Source: a bacterium
GTDB taxonomy: Bacteria; Arandabacterota; Arandabacteria; Arandabacterales; JALGWA01
Assembly (NCBI GenBank): GCA_025774425.1
Contig: JALGWA010000002.1
Coordinates: 1 to 15,481, forward strand
Length of the DNA: 15,481 nucleotides
Direction of reading: 5' to 3'
In this document: in pieces, positions 5,799 to 13,852 of the stretch
How positions within the stretch are numbered: the first letter of the stretch is position 1
Layout: each line of letters opens with the position of its first letter
Made by a program: the position numbers and the translations under genes
The notes under the pieces: model-generated
What the model saw: the letters and a program-made list of their open reading frames with translations, nothing else
Told to the model about the DNA's origin: nothing
The model's database searches: none

Positions 5799-7496
5799 TT
5801 ACAGGGCCGAGAAGTCGATTGAAGAGAGGACGTCCGGATTCACGGTCACGCCGTACTCCTCCATCTTGTCCGACAGCCACGCGCTGAAGACCTTGTCCTG
5901 TTCGAGGGCGAGGACGCGACCCCGAAGCATGTCCACGATCTCGTCGAATTCGAGCTGCCTCGGCTCGCCCTTCATGCGCACCTGGACCACCATCCAGCCC
6001 TCGGGGGCCCAGGACGGCGGCGCGGGCAGGGGCTCGGAGTAATCGCCGGCTTCCAGCTCATAGACGGCGTCGTAGACGTCCGGAAACCTCTGGAGAGCCG
6101 ACGCCGTGAACGTCTCCTTTATCTCCCCGCCCTGTTCCCTCGTGGCGGGGTCTATGGACTTCTTCCGGGCGAGCGCGGCGAAATCCGCCCCCGCCTCGAG
6201 TTCCCTGTGGACCTCCTCGGCCTCGCCCTTGGTCTCCAGCACGATGATGGCGAGGTTGTAGGTGGTCTCGGTCATCAACTGTTCCCTGTTCTCCTCGTAG
6301 AAGCTCCTGAGCTTGGCGTCGTCCACCTCGACGTCCTTGACGAGGTCGTCGTGGAAGGCGGTCACCATCGCCTCCTCGTAGGCGCGCTCGGCGGCTCTCA
6401 CCACGTCTTCCCTTTCCCCGTAGCCGAGAGCGAGCGCCTCGAGCACCCAGAGCTCGCCCGTGATGTAGTCCTCCATGATCGACCTTATGAACTCCGCGTC
6501 GGCGCCGTAGGACGGGCGGCTGTAGTCCCTGACCGTCGCTATGCGCTCCATGTAACGCCCGACCGTCCACTCGCCGCCGTCGTGGGAAGCCATGACGAGC
6601 GCGAGCTCGTCCTCCGAGAACTCGGGCAATTGCCCGGGGGGACCGTCCTCGCGCGGGTTCGCCTCCCGCGTCCGCTCGGCGACGAGCTCGATGACGTCGT
6701 CGTTGTACTCGGCGTGGTATTTCTCCCTGTAGCGGGCGGCGAGCTCCTTCTGGCGATCGGTTATCTTCTTGGTCATCAGCATGGACTCGAGCCCGACCTT
6801 GGCGGTCTCGTAATCCATCGGCTCGCGTTCCCGCTTCTCGACCAGCTTTATGATGGTGTAGTAGCCGTCGTACGCGAGAACGTCGCTCACCTCGCCGGGC
6901 GCCAGCGACTCGATCGCGGCGTCGACGTCGGCGGGCATGGTCCCCGCCGGCCGGAAGCCGAGGTCGCCCCCGCGCGACCTCGAGGGGTCTATCGAGTAGA
7001 TCCCGGCGATCTCGCCGAACGGCCGGCCCGCCCTGATCTTGCGCAACGCTTCGCCGGCCATGCCCTTGGAGCGCGTGAATATCCAGGCGATGTGGTAGGC
7101 GATCCTCTGCTTGTCATAGAGGGCGCGTATCTCCTCGTCGCCGACGCTGACCTTGCCCTTGATCTCCTCCTCGAAGAAGGCCTGCCAGGCCTTGTTCTGA
7201 AGCGTCTTCTCCCTGACCTGCACGATCTCGGGAATGTCGCCGTAGCCGGCCTTCTCCGCCTCCATGCGGATCAGCTCCTTGGCGACGACGTCCTTGGCGA
7301 AGGCCCCTTTCTCGTCGAGGGTCTCGAGCCTCGGCCGCGCGTGCTTCGAAATGGCCAGGTACTCGTCCTTGATCTTTCCCACCGTGACCTCGTAGTCGCC
7401 GATCTGGGCCACCACCCTGTCCTCGGTTGACGTGCACGACGCCACGATCGCCGCAATGCCGGCGAAGCAAAGCAGAATCAGCCTCGATCTCATCAT
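5799..7496 (-). CDS. Lipoprotein foldase with two parvulin units (PrsA/PpiD-like)
   Basis: This 565-residue protein is probably a lipid-anchored periplasmic peptidyl-prolyl isomerase or chaperone. The signal ends in a lipobox, VASC, with the lipidated Cys at 21. Two similar units follow. Unit 1 has an N-module from about 28 (RVVAQIGDYEVTVGKIKDEY) and a parvulin domain at about 134-223 (YHIAWIFT, AGRPFGEIAGIYSID, GGDLGF, GYYTIIKLVEKRE). Unit 2 starts at about 298 (ALVMASHDGGEWTVGRYMER), with a parvulin-like domain at about 412-509 (TYNLAIIVL, AGADFAALARKKSID, GGEIKETF, GWMVVQVRMKGE). The repeated layout suggests internal duplication of a PrsA-type protein. In unit 2 the usual GGDLG turn has become GGEIK, so it may be inactive. 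ATG 7496 has AAAGGAG five bases upstream; a second ATG follows directly. The gene lies between mfd and the SurA-like gene and has its own candidate promoter. Confidence 0.87.
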   Translation of the reverse strand: MMRSRLILLCFAGIAAIVASCTSTEDRVVAQIGDYEVTVGKIKDEYLAISKHARPRLETLDEKGAFAKDVVAKELIRMEAEKAGYGDIPEIVQVREKTLQNKAWQAFFEEEIKGKVSVGDEEIRALYDKQRIAYHIAWIFTRSKGMAGEALRKIRAGRPFGEIAGIYSIDPSRSRGGDLGFRPAGTMPADVDAAIESLAPGEVSDVLAYDGYYTIIKLVEKREREPMDYETAKVGLESMLMTKKITDRQKELAARYREKYHAEYNDDVIELVAERTREANPREDGPPGQLPEFSEDELALVMASHDGGEWTVGRYMERIATVRDYSRPSYGADAEFIRSIMEDYITGELWVLEALALGYGEREDVVRAAERAYEEAMVTAFHDDLVKDVEVDDAKLRSFYEENREQLMTETTYNLAIIVLETKGEAEEVHRELEAGADFAALARKKSIDPATREQGGEIKETFTASALQRFPDVYDAVYELEAGDYSEPLPAPPSWAPEGWMVVQVRMKGEPRQLEFDEIVDMLRGRVLALEQDKVFSAWLSDKMEEYGVTVNPDVLSSIDFSAL

Positions 7497-7501
7497 TGCC
7501 G

Positions 7502-7547
7502 CTCCTTTCCCTGGCGCAAACTATAACAGTCAAACGAGCGCATTCAA
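7502..7547 (-). promoter_or_regulatory. Candidate sigma70-type promoter and strong RBS before the foldase genes
   Basis: The minus strand shows TTGAAT (7547-7542), a 16-base spacer, then TATAGT (7525-7520). The second box matches TATAAT at 5 of 6 bases and the first matches TTGACA at 4 of 6. It starts inside the last codons of mfd and lies in one of the few AT-rich patches. Transcription would begin near 7513, followed by AAAGGAG (7508-7502) before ATG 7496. This is by-eye evidence only. Confidence 0.45.
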
Positions 7548-10500
7548 TACCTTTCTGGCCAGCGCGAGCCGTTCCCGCGGCGTCCCGGGGACATGCCTCA
7601 AGCCGATTCCCGTCCTCTCGCCCGAGAAGAGCTCGACGTCTATACCCTGCCTGACTATGCCCTCGATCTTCGAGACCGGCACGGCCGCGTTTCTGCCGGC
7701 TTCGAGGAAAATCCCGGAGGCCTTGACGGCCACCCGCTCCATCCCCGCGGCCGCACCGAGTATCCGCAGCCGCTGGAACTCGAGAAGGTTGAGGCCCTCA
7801 TGCGGAATGCGTCCGAACCTGTCCACGAGCTCCAGTTCGAGGTCGTCGACCTCGCTGACGTTCCTCGCCTCGACGAGCTTCTTGTAGAACACGACCCTCT
7901 GCTTCTCGTCCTCGACATAGGTCTCCGGAATGAAGGCCGGCATGTCGGTGTCGACCCTCGTCGCTATCCTCGCCTCCCTGGGCTCCCCCTTGAGCTCCTT
8001 GACGGCCTCCTCGAGGAGATTGACGTAGAGGTCGAAGCCGACCTCGGCGACGTAGCCGCTCTGCTCGGGTCCCAGGATGTTGCCGCATCCCCTGATCTCG
8101 AGGTCGCGCATGGCGACCCTGAGCCCGGAGCCGAGCTCGGTGAACTCGGCGATGGCCCGGAGGCGTTTGCGCTGCACGTCGGTGAGGCGCCTGTTCCTCG
8201 GCAGGAGGAAGTAGGCGTAGGCGCGATGCCTCGACCTTCCCACGCGCCCGCGGAGCTGGTAGAGCTGAGCCAGCCCGAGGGTATCGGCCCGGTTGACTAT
8301 GATGGTGTTGACGTTCGGTATGTCGAGCCCCGACTCGACTATCATGGTCGAGACGAGGACGTCGAATTCGCGGTCTATGAACCGGAGCATGACCTTCTCG
8401 AGCTCGCGCTCCTTCATGCGGCCGTGCGCGATCGCGAACCTGACGTTCGGGAGGAGCTCTTCGAGGTGGGCCGCGACGGTATCGATCGTCTCGACGCGGT
8501 TGTGGACGAAGAAAACCTGGCCGCCCCGGTCGAGCTCCCTCAGTATCGCGTTCACGACGACCTCCTCGTCGAACTTGACGATCTCGGTGTCCACGGGAAG
8601 CCGACCGCGCGGCGCCGTATCGATCATCGACATGTCCCTGGCCCCCATCAGCGCCATGTGCAGCGTCCGCGGGATCGGCGTCGCCGTCATCGTCAGGACG
8701 TCCACGGTGGCGCGGAGGTGTTTGAACTTCTCCTTGTGGGCCACGCCGAAGCGCTGCTCTTCGTCGATGATCACCAGCCCGAGGTCGTGGAACTCGACGT
8801 CCTTCTGGAGCAGCCGGTGCGTTCCCACGACTATGTCAACCCGCCCGGTCTTGAGCGCCTCCAGCACATCCCTCTGCTCCTTGGGGGTGCGGAACCTGCT
8901 CAGCATCTCCACGGTCACGGGATACTCCGCCAGGCGTTCGCGGAACGTGTAGAAATGCTGCTGGGCGAGCACGGTCGTCGGCACGAGAAGCGCGACCTGC
9001 TTGCCGTCCTGCACGGCCTTGAAGGCCGCCCTGACGGCCACCTCGGTCTTGCCGTATCCCACGTCCCCGCATATGAGCCTGTCCATGGGCTTGTCGGTCT
9101 CCATGTCGCGCTTGATCTCCTCGGTCGCGCGCACCTGGTCCGGCGTGTCGTCGTATATGAAGGATGCTTCGAGCTCGCGCTGCCAACGGGTGTCCGGGCT
9201 GAAGGCGAAGCCGGGCCTCGCCTGGCGCAGGGCGTACAGGTTGATCAGCTCCTCGGCCATCTGCCTCACGGCCTTCTTGGTCCGCGCCTTCACCCTCTCC
9301 CAGCCCGCCCCGCCCAGCTTGCTCAGGCTCGGCGGCTCGCCGTCCTTGCCGATGTACTTCTGGAGGAGGTCGAGCTGCTCTATGGGGACGTAGAGCCTGT
9401 CGCCCCCCTGGTAGTTGATGAGCAGGCATTCCGTCTCCCGGCCGTCGAGTACGAGCCTTTCCACTCCCCCGTAGCGGCCTATGCCGTGGTCGACATGCAC
9501 GACGAAGTCGCCGACGTTGAGCGCCCTGTAGCTCTCCACGGGCCCCGCGCCCTTGAAACGGGGATATCTCCGACGGCGCCGGTAGCGCCCGAATATCTCG
9601 CGGTCGGTGAGAACCTGGAGGCCGGCTTCGGGGAAGACCAGGCCCTCGCTCAGCCGCCCGACCGCTATCCTTACGCGCGAGTCCTCGCCGGGCACGACTT
9701 CCTCGAGGCGCTCGGCCTGGCCGACGTTGTCGCACAGAATGAAGGTCTCGTAGCCGCGGGCCGCGGCGTCCGCGAGCGCCTCCCTCAGTATCTTGAAGCT
9801 GCCGGCGAAGGGGCCGGGACTTCCCATGTCCACACTGTAGTCGTCCTCGGTGTTCTTGAGCGGTGACATGCCGACCGCAGCGCGCCTCGCAAGCACCTCG
9901 AGGGCCGGCTCCCACTCGAGGAAGACTTCGCGCGGGAGCGGGAGGGCCGCCGCGCCCGACTTCTCTTCGTACATCGTCTCCGCCTCTTGGAGGAAGTCTC
10001 CCGCCTTGGCGGCCAGGGTCTCCGGGTCGATCAGCACGTAGACGGCGTCTTCCGGAAGATACGCGGCCAGCGTGGCCTCCCCTGAGTAGAACCACGGGGC
10101 ATACGCTTCCATGCCGTCGAAGAAAAAGCGCTCCTTGACGCGCATCACGACATCTTCCATCCGGCGTTTGCCGAGGTCGGCCGCCCCCACGCGGGCGAGG
10201 AAACGGCGCACCGCGGCGTCGTCGAGCACGACCTCCCTCGCGGGAAGCAGCCTCACCGACTCTATGCGCCGCCTCGAGCGCTGGCTCAAGGGATCGAACT
10301 CGCGCATGGATTCGATCTCGTCGCCGAAGAACTCCATCCGCACGGGATACTCCCCGCCCTGGCAGTAGACATCCAGGATGCCGCCGCGCATGCTGAACAT
10401 CCCCACGTCTTCGACGACCTGGGCCCGCGTGTAGCCCATGCTGATCAGGCGGGCCATGAGCGAGCCCGGCTCTATCGTGTCGCCGACCGACACATCGACG

Positions 10501-10913
10501 ATCGCGGAGGCGAGGTCGGCCGGGGGAATGATCTTGCGGATGAAACCCCGCACGGGGACGACGACCACGCCGCGTCTGCGGCCGAGCAGGGCCGAAAGAG
10601 CCGCGAGCCGGCTCCCGACTATATCTTCATGCGGCGAGAAATCGTCGTAGGGGAGTATCTCCCAGTCGGGAAGGTGGAGGACGTCGTCCGCGCCGAGGAC
10701 GCTCTCCAGGTCCTCCTTCACCCTCTCGGAGTCGCCCGGACAGACGGCGACTACCGTGCAGTCGACCTCGCCGTAGATGAACGCCGTCAGCAGCGCCCGC
10801 ATCGACCCGCGCACGCCGCCGATCCTCGCGCGCCGCTTGCCGCCGGCGAGGTCATCGAGTATTCTCGCGATGGACGGGCTGCGCCTGAGTTTCTCAGAGA
10901 TGCTCGAAAGCAT
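7530..10913 (-). CDS. mfd: Transcription-repair coupling factor Mfd
   Basis: Mfd is a DNA translocase that removes RNA polymerase stalled at lesions and recruits UvrA for nucleotide excision repair. It has 1127 residues, normal for the family. The N-terminal UvrB-homology region runs to about 350 (DWEILPYDDFSPH, MRGGILDVY). The RNA-polymerase interaction domain covers about 465-525 (LNVGDFVVHVDHGIGRYGG, YVPIEQLDLLQKYIG). The RecG-like helicase lobes follow. Motifs are Walker A GDVGYGKT (616-623), DEEQ (717-720) with RFGV, TAT (743-745) in TATPIPRTLHMA, SGLDIPN (861-867) and QLRGRVGRSR (886-895). The TRCF C-terminal domain runs from about 985 to 1105. All motor motifs look intact. ATG 10913 has GGAG seven bases upstream and lies 20 bases inside the end of the VWA gene, so translation is probably coupled to a gene of unrelated known function. 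Confidence 0.97.
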   Translation of the reverse strand: MLSSISEKLRRSPSIARILDDLAGGKRRARIGGVRGSMRALLTAFIYGEVDCTVVAVCPGDSERVKEDLESVLGADDVLHLPDWEILPYDDFSPHEDIVGSRLAALSALLGRRRGVVVVPVRGFIRKIIPPADLASAIVDVSVGDTIEPGSLMARLISMGYTRAQVVEDVGMFSMRGGILDVYCQGGEYPVRMEFFGDEIESMREFDPLSQRSRRRIESVRLLPAREVVLDDAAVRRFLARVGAADLGKRRMEDVVMRVKERFFFDGMEAYAPWFYSGEATLAAYLPEDAVYVLIDPETLAAKAGDFLQEAETMYEEKSGAAALPLPREVFLEWEPALEVLARRAAVGMSPLKNTEDDYSVDMGSPGPFAGSFKILREALADAAARGYETFILCDNVGQAERLEEVVPGEDSRVRIAVGRLSEGLVFPEAGLQVLTDREIFGRYRRRRRYPRFKGAGPVESYRALNVGDFVVHVDHGIGRYGGVERLVLDGRETECLLINYQGGDRLYVPIEQLDLLQKYIGKDGEPPSLSKLGGAGWERVKARTKKAVRQMAEELINLYALRQARPGFAFSPDTRWQRELEASFIYDDTPDQVRATEEIKRDMETDKPMDRLICGDVGYGKTEVAVRAAFKAVQDGKQVALLVPTTVLAQQHFYTFRERLAEYPVTVEMLSRFRTPKEQRDVLEALKTGRVDIVVGTHRLLQKDVEFHDLGLVIIDEEQRFGVAHKEKFKHLRATVDVLTMTATPIPRTLHMALMGARDMSMIDTAPRGRLPVDTEIVKFDEEVVVNAILRELDRGGQVFFVHNRVETIDTVAAHLEELLPNVRFAIAHGRMKERELEKVMLRFIDREFDVLVSTMIVESGLDIPNVNTIIVNRADTLGLAQLYQLRGRVGRSRHRAYAYFLLPRNRRLTDVQRKRLRAIAEFTELGSGLRVAMRDLEIRGCGNILGPEQSGYVAEVGFDLYVNLLEEAVKELKGEPREARIATRVDTDMPAFIPETYVEDEKQRVVFYKKLVEARNVSEVDDLELELVDRFGRIPHEGLNLLEFQRLRILGAAAGMERVAVKASGIFLEAGRNAAVPVSKIEGIVRQGIDVELFSGERTGIGLRHVPGTPRERLALARKVLNALV

Positions 10914-12945
10914 CGCTATTCTCCGCCCCCCTGAACCCTGTCAAGAGGTCCGACGCGATGACCGTCTCCACCAAGAGCAGCGCCAGGGCCAACCAGACGA
11001 AAAGGCGCGAGAGCTCGCGTCCCCTTCGCAGGACGGAGATGGTCCGGCCCGGGTCCTCGACGCCGCGTATCCGCCGGACGTCCATTCCTTCAAGATCGGC
11101 CGCGATCTCACCGTCCCTTATCTTGGAAAGATCGCTCTCGGCCGGGTCGACGTTCACGGCGAACACCGAGACGGTCTCGCCCGCACTCTCGAGGAAGTAT
11201 ACCCCCGGAACCGCCGGCGGATCTATCCTGTAGCCCTGGCCGTGCCCGACGAGCCGCGGGAAGACCAGCGAAGTGCCCGTCGGGCCCTCCAGCGCAGCTT
11301 CGCCTTCACGGCGCGCGGCCCTGACGACGATCTCCTCGCCTGCGACGTAGTTCTCGCCGAAGCCCATGCGCGACGAGAGGAACAGACACAATTCGTGCAT
11401 GAAGGGCAGGAACTGCGGCGTCAGTGGGAAGTCGGTCCAGGAGTCGTCCGCCGGGAAAGCGAGCAGCACGACGCGCTCGCCGACCTGGGTCACGGCCGGC
11501 GAGCCGTCCGTGAAACGGGCGATGACGCCGCCGTCCCCGGGGCTCACCCGCATGAACCTGTAGAACCTGACGTCCCCGAAGGGGTCGCCCTCGGGGCCGA
11601 ACCTCGCGAACACGGGGTGCTCGCGCTCGAAGGCGTCGATCGCGTAGAAGCCGCCCTCACCACCCACGACGCCCTCCAGCCTCGCGGCGCCGAGAACGGG
11701 CAGTATGTTCCTGTTGTAGGCGCCCATGTCCACGCGGTTCCCGAGCAGCACGATCAGGCTGCCGCCGCCCTCGAGGAAGCGCGACACCGCATCCGTCTCC
11801 ATTGGAGTGAGCCTCGCGACATTACTGAGAACGAGAATGTCCATGTCGGCGAGAACACCGCCGCCGAGCCCGCCCTCTTCGATCTCGACGGGGACGAAGA
11901 GCCCTCCGCCCTCCGGACTCAGGGCGGTCTTGACGTAGTAGGCGTCGCCGACGATACCCACCCGCCGCGTCCGCGCGTGGAGGGCGAAGAACCTCACATC
12001 GTCCGCCTCGAGCCTGTCCGGGGCCAGCCTGACCTCGCCCCAGACGAAGCCCTCGGCCGGCGGCAGCCTGAATCTCTCGCGCTTCTCCACTCCCTCGCCG
12101 GGCGAGAACACCGCGCGCTCGAGCAGGGTCTGCTTGAGGAACACCTCCGCCACCCTGCCCCGGTCCGGCCCGCCGCCGTACTGCGCGAAGGCGGCGTCCA
12201 TATAAAGGTCGTCGCTTCCGGACGGCACTCGGAAGGCGAGGCTCTTGACGCAGGCATTCGGGATCTCCTCGCCGACGTCGACGATGAGGAGCTTGGCGCC
12301 TGAGCCCGAGGCGTCGATCTTCTCGGACGGCTCGCGCCAGCCGGCCCGCTGCATGTCCGATACCAGGTATACCTCCCTGTTGGGATTGGTCGACTCGTTG
12401 ACGATGGCCGCGGCCCGCATGAGCGGCGTCACGATGTCGGTCCCGAAGTAGGTCACCTCGGCCTCGGCGACCCGGCGGGCCAGCTTCTCCATGTCGCCGG
12501 TCCCGGTGTCCTCGAGCGGCCTGCCGCCGTCCGCCGCAGAGAGGATATAGACCTCATCGCCCCTGTCGAAGTAGTCGAGAATCGCGAGCGTCTTCTCGCG
12601 GGCGATCTCGAAGAGCACCCTCGCCCCCTCCCGTCGCCCCATGCTGAAGGAATCGTCGAGCACTATCACGGCCGTCGTCGGCAGGTGTCCTCTGGCCGCA
12701 CTGCCGCCGAGCAGGGTCGGCCTGGCCAGGGCCAGCGCGACGAACAGAACGATGAGCGTCCTTATGATGAGCAGAAGGATCTGCTTTATGCGGAAGCGCC
12801 TGGTCTTGCGGCGGAGCATCTTGCGGACGAACTCCAGCGAGGGGAATTCCTCCACCTTGACGCGCTGCCTGTGCAGCAGATGGATTATGACGGGCACGGC
12901 CGCCGCGAGCGCCGCAAACAGGTACAGCGGATTGAGGAAGCTCAT
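10894..12945 (-). CDS. BatA-like membrane protein with VWA and glutamine-amidotransferase-like domains
   Basis: This is a membrane-anchored von Willebrand A protein of 683 residues. The N-terminus MSFLNPLYLFAALAAAVP is the typical BatA/aerotolerance opening, with TM1 at about 6-22 and TM2 at about 56-75. The VWA domain follows at about 91-225 and keeps the metal-ion-dependent adhesion residues: DxSxS at 97-101 (DDSFS), Thr169 in FGTDI and Asp197 in VSDMQ. A class I glutamine-amidotransferase-like region spans about 330-520 (VGIVGD, DILVLSNVA, FLEGGGSLIVLLG) and is common in large BatA-type proteins. A last TM lies at about 647-668. The exact role of this family is unsettled; with MoxR and DUF58 it is tied to envelope or stress functions. 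The frame extends to TTG 12999, but ATG 12945 matches the family start and lies 10 bases after the DUF58 stop. Its end overlaps mfd by 20 bases. Confidence 0.85.
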   Translation of the reverse strand: MSFLNPLYLFAALAAAVPVIIHLLHRQRVKVEEFPSLEFVRKMLRRKTRRFRIKQILLLIIRTLIVLFVALALARPTLLGGSAARGHLPTTAVIVLDDSFSMGRREGARVLFEIAREKTLAILDYFDRGDEVYILSAADGGRPLEDTGTGDMEKLARRVAEAEVTYFGTDIVTPLMRAAAIVNESTNPNREVYLVSDMQRAGWREPSEKIDASGSGAKLLIVDVGEEIPNACVKSLAFRVPSGSDDLYMDAAFAQYGGGPDRGRVAEVFLKQTLLERAVFSPGEGVEKRERFRLPPAEGFVWGEVRLAPDRLEADDVRFFALHARTRRVGIVGDAYYVKTALSPEGGGLFVPVEIEEGGLGGGVLADMDILVLSNVARLTPMETDAVSRFLEGGGSLIVLLGNRVDMGAYNRNILPVLGAARLEGVVGGEGGFYAIDAFEREHPVFARFGPEGDPFGDVRFYRFMRVSPGDGGVIARFTDGSPAVTQVGERVVLLAFPADDSWTDFPLTPQFLPFMHELCLFLSSRMGFGENYVAGEEIVVRAARREGEAALEGPTGTSLVFPRLVGHGQGYRIDPPAVPGVYFLESAGETVSVFAVNVDPAESDLSKIRDGEIAADLEGMDVRRIRGVEDPGRTISVLRRGRELSRLFVWLALALLLVETVIASDLLTGFRGAENSDAFEHL

Positions 12946-12955
12946 GAATCCCGAC

Positions 12956-13852
12956 CTATCCCATCCTCTGTCTCTTCTCCAGATATGAGAAGAGAGCAAC
13001 GTCGAAAGGCGTTTCCGTGTTTATCGGAACGTAGTCGATGCCGCTCTGCCTCAGCACGGACCTGTACCGGGAGATCCATGCGGACACCTGGCTCCTGTAC
13101 TCCCGCCTGATGTCCCAGGGCACGGCCGGCACCTCCTCGCCGGTCTCCATGTCCTTCAGTATGACCTCGCTCTCGAACGGGAAGCGGACCTCGTAGGGGT
13201 CGAGCACGTGGAACACGATCACCTCGTGCTTCCTGTGCCGGAAGAGCTTGAGGCCGCGCACGACATCCTGCTCGTCGTCGAGCAGGTCCGAGATCACTAT
13301 GATCAGCCCGCGCCGCCGGACCTTCTGCGCCAGCTCGCGCAGGCTCACGCCGAGATCGGTCTCCTCGGCCGCCCTTATGCCGGCCAGCTCCTTGAGTATC
13401 GCGTGCAGGTGTCTCCCCACCGAGCGCGGCGGTATGTACTTGCGTATGCGCGTGTCGAACGTGAGAAGCCCGACCGAGTCCTGCTGCTTCAGCATGAGAT
13501 AGGCGAGCGAGGCCGCGAGGTAGCAGCCGTATTCGAGCTTGGAGATCCCGCCCGACGTATAGCCCATCGAACCACTGGCGTCGAGTATCAGGTACGCCCG
13601 GAGGTTGGTCTCCTCCTCGTACTCCTTTATGTAGAAGCGGTCGGTCTTGCCGTACACCTTCCAGTCGATGTGCCGTATGGGGTCGCCCGGCATGTACTGC
13701 CTGTGCTCCGCGAACTCCACCGAGAAGCCCTTGTAGGGGCCGCGGTGGAGACCCGTCACGAATCCCTCCACGACGAGCCGCGCCTTGACGTCGATGCCCT
13801 TGAGCCGGGAGATCACGGCGGGATCGAGGTACTTCCTGTAAGCCTCAGTCAC
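12956..13852 (-). CDS. DUF58 (VWA-like) protein of the MoxR module
   Basis: This 298-residue soluble protein belongs to the DUF58 family, the usual partner of MoxR ATPases. The DUF58 signature runs over about 38-80: GPYKGFSVEF, RQYMPGDPIRHIDWKVYGK, FYIKEYEEE. A VWA-like fold follows, with the metal-site pattern DASGS at 91-95, Thr165-Asp166 and Asp189 in VISDLLDD. The usual model is that MoxR remodels or activates VWA partners, and DUF58 may bridge them; this remains inference. GTG 13852 overlaps the moxR stop by 8 bases and has GAGG six bases upstream, which makes it the best start. No membrane segment is visible, unlike DUF58 proteins that carry two N-terminal TM helices. Confidence 0.9.
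   Translation of the reverse strand: MTEAYRKYLDPAVISRLKGIDVKARLVVEGFVTGLHRGPYKGFSVEFAEHRQYMPGDPIRHIDWKVYGKTDRFYIKEYEEETNLRAYLILDASGSMGYTSGGISKLEYGCYLAASLAYLMLKQQDSVGLLTFDTRIRKYIPPRSVGRHLHAILKELAGIRAAEETDLGVSLRELAQKVRRRGLIIVISDLLDDEQDVVRGLKLFRHRKHEVIVFHVLDPYEVRFPFESEVILKDMETGEEVPAVPWDIRREYRSQVSAWISRYRSVLRQSGIDYVPINTETPFDVALFSYLEKRQRMG

Noticed and set aside
4034..5887. Plus-strand frame of 617 codons opposite the pdxA start, the S4 gene and the SurA-like gene
   Set aside because: It crosses three well-supported genes and has no domain-like pattern or plausible start context, so it is an antisense shadow.
7593..9866. Long plus-strand frame of 757 codons opposite mfd
   Set aside because: The minus strand encodes a full Mfd with all motor motifs here. 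The plus-strand translation has no recognisable domain and is explained by GC-rich codon bias in the antisense frame.
10777..12303. Plus-strand frame of 508 codons opposite the BatA-like gene
   Set aside because: Low-complexity, charge-rich shadow of a clear VWA/BatA-type protein.
12946..12999. Longer start (TTG 12999) for the BatA-like protein
   Set aside because: The extra 18 residues are charged and lie in the end of the DUF58 gene; the family N-terminus begins at ATG 12945.
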